A stretch of 6,762 nt of DNA from Bryobacterales bacterium (GTDB taxonomy: Bacteria > Acidobacteriota > Terriglobia > Bryobacterales > Bryobacteraceae), in the NCBI GenBank assembly GCA_003132905.1, contig PKZC01000464.1, forward strand, positions 544 through 7,305, written 5' to 3'. The notes under the pieces were generated by a model. It worked only from the letters and a program-made list of their open reading frames with translations, was not told the origin of the DNA and did no database searches. Positions 6,035 to 6,762 of this stretch are shown here, in pieces. The position numbers and the translations under genes were made by a program. The number at the start of each line of letters is the position of its first letter. The stretch's first letter is position 1.

Positions 6035-6762
6035 GCTTGCTGCAGTTTCTCCGCAAAAGGAGAGCTACTCGGGCCGAACTTTGGGTGATCGTGATTCTCG
6101 ATGGATGGTGGCTGCACCGCCGGCCCGGGTTCGCCCGCAACCGGAGCCATCGGGGAGGCATCGCGCGCCGGCGCGTCCTCCAGGTACTTGGCTTTCTTGA
6201 GAATGGCGCGTTCCAACGATGGACTGTAGCCGGTCCAGCAGCCATCGATGTGACTGTCCTTTTCGGCCAGCGCGCGCATGCATTCCATTTTTGAATCGAG
6301 GTTGTCCAGATGGTGCAGCAGCATCGCTTCCGGAAACAGCGGCACTTTCGGAGAGCCGTATTCCAGCTCGCCGTGGTGACTGACAATCAGGTGCCCCACC
6401 AAAACCTGAAGCTTAGGCGGAAAATCCGGGATCTGCCGTAGCTTCTCGTGCAGCAGACGCAGGCCGATCACGATATGTCCCAGCAGCTGGCCTTCCGAGC
6501 TATACCCGAAACTTCGCTCGTACGTTAATTCGGCCACCTTGCCGATGTCGTGGAGAATTGCGCCTGTCAGCAACAGATCCGGATCCACATTGCCGTAGTG
6601 CGAAGAAGTAAGGTGGCACAACCGGCAGACCGAAAGTACGTGCTCGATCAATCCGCCCAGGTATGCGTGATGCACGTGCTTCGCGGCGGGCGCGGTGCGA
6701 TACATGCGCGCCAGCGGTTCATCGTTCAGAAACGCTTGGAGCAGCGCGTGCAGGTGGGGATT
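6016..6762 (-). CDS. yhaM: YhaM-family 3'-5' exoribonuclease, HD domain part (5' end outside window)
   Basis: The frame is open from the right edge to the TGA at 6018-6016: 248 residues of the C-terminal portion. The visible part holds HHAYLGGLIEHVLSVCRL (residues 31-48), HDIGK (71-75), RSFGYSSEGQLLGH (83-96), SHHGELEYGSPK (128-139) and HHLDNLDSKM (150-159). This is the full HD metal-site set (H41, H71/D72, H96, H129/H130, D153) of YhaM enzymes. YhaM proteins have an N-terminal OB-fold that binds nucleic acid, and that fold should lie beyond the window. The enzyme trims RNA (and in some reports single-stranded DNA) from the 3' end using a divalent metal. The internal ATG at 6705 is not the start, because family-like sequence (HALLQAFLNDEPLAR) continues upstream. 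The C-terminal ~60 residues are a Pro/Ala/Ser-rich tail beyond the HD fold. The gene overlaps the start of the membrane-protein gene by 19 bases, so the two form an operon. Confidence 0.85.
   Translation of the reverse strand, partial: NPHLHALLQAFLNDEPLARMYRTAPAAKHVHHAYLGGLIEHVLSVCRLCHLTSSHYGNVDPDLLLTGAILHDIGKVAELTYERSFGYSSEGQLLGHIVIGLRLLHEKLRQIPDFPPKLQVLVGHLIVSHHGELEYGSPKVPLFPEAMLLHHLDNLDSKMECMRALAEKDSHIDGCWTGYSPSLERAILKKAKYLEDAPARDASPMAPVAGEPGPAVQPPSIENHDHPKFGPSSSPFAEKLQQAWRKDP

Noticed and set aside
5742..6386. Open frame of 214 residues on the minus strand across the nuclease/membrane-gene junction
   Set aside because: It is a different frame of two well-supported overlapping genes and shows Arg/Trp/Cys-rich noise-like composition.
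1..6762. Search for tRNA/rRNA, CRISPR arrays, insertion sequences, toxin-antitoxin or defence modules
   Set aside because: No regularly spaced repeats, terminal inverted repeats, transposase or integrase motifs, or structured RNA signatures were seen. Nearly all bases are explained by six ordinary genes.

Overview
The window carries six protein-coding genes on about 6.8 kb of moderately GC-rich DNA. Two are cut by the window edges. There are no RNA genes, mobile elements or CRISPR arrays. The mix suggests a soil-type bacterium, most likely Acidobacteriota of the Solibacter/Bryobacter kind: a GHMP sugar kinase beside a SirB1-type transglutaminase-like protein, a small proline-rich lytic transglycosylase, an HD-GYP response regulator, a family 5 uracil-DNA glycosylase, a GT-C-like membrane protein and a YhaM-type HD nuclease. 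That placement rests on remembered family resemblance and was not searched.

Layout. Positions 1-1203 are transcribed leftward: a GHMP kinase (190-1203), then a SirB1/transglutaminase-like gene starting at 190 and running off the left edge. The two are joined by a TGATG stop/start overlap. Positions 1204-1281 form a divergent promoter region with a 7+7 bp inverted repeat (1237-1252). Promoter-like hexamers face both ways and overlap or abut that repeat. Positions 1282-4049 are transcribed rightward: a secreted lytic transglycosylase, a REC + HD-GYP cyclic-di-GMP phosphodiesterase (2179-3312) and a family 5 uracil-DNA glycosylase (3342-4049). Positions 4046-6762 are transcribed leftward: a YhaM-like HD-domain exoribonuclease (5' end beyond the window), then a 662-residue polytopic membrane protein whose start lies inside the end of the YhaM gene. 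The last rightward gene and the membrane-protein gene converge, and their stop codons overlap by 4 bp.

How they fit together. No pathway links all six genes. The kinase/transglutaminase-like pair looks translationally coupled. The transglycosylase (cell-wall turnover), HD-GYP protein (second-messenger turnover) and membrane GT-C-like protein (probable surface glycan work) all bear on the cell envelope or lifestyle. The UDG (uracil repair) and YhaM-like enzyme (RNA or nucleic-acid 3' trimming) are housekeeping nucleic-acid enzymes.

The genes are recognisable families and I do not see a convincing undescribed multi-gene system. The points most worth following are the divergent operator, the apparently very short leaders around it, the membrane protein with a C-terminal beta-sandwich, and a tandem hexapeptide duplication in the UDG.
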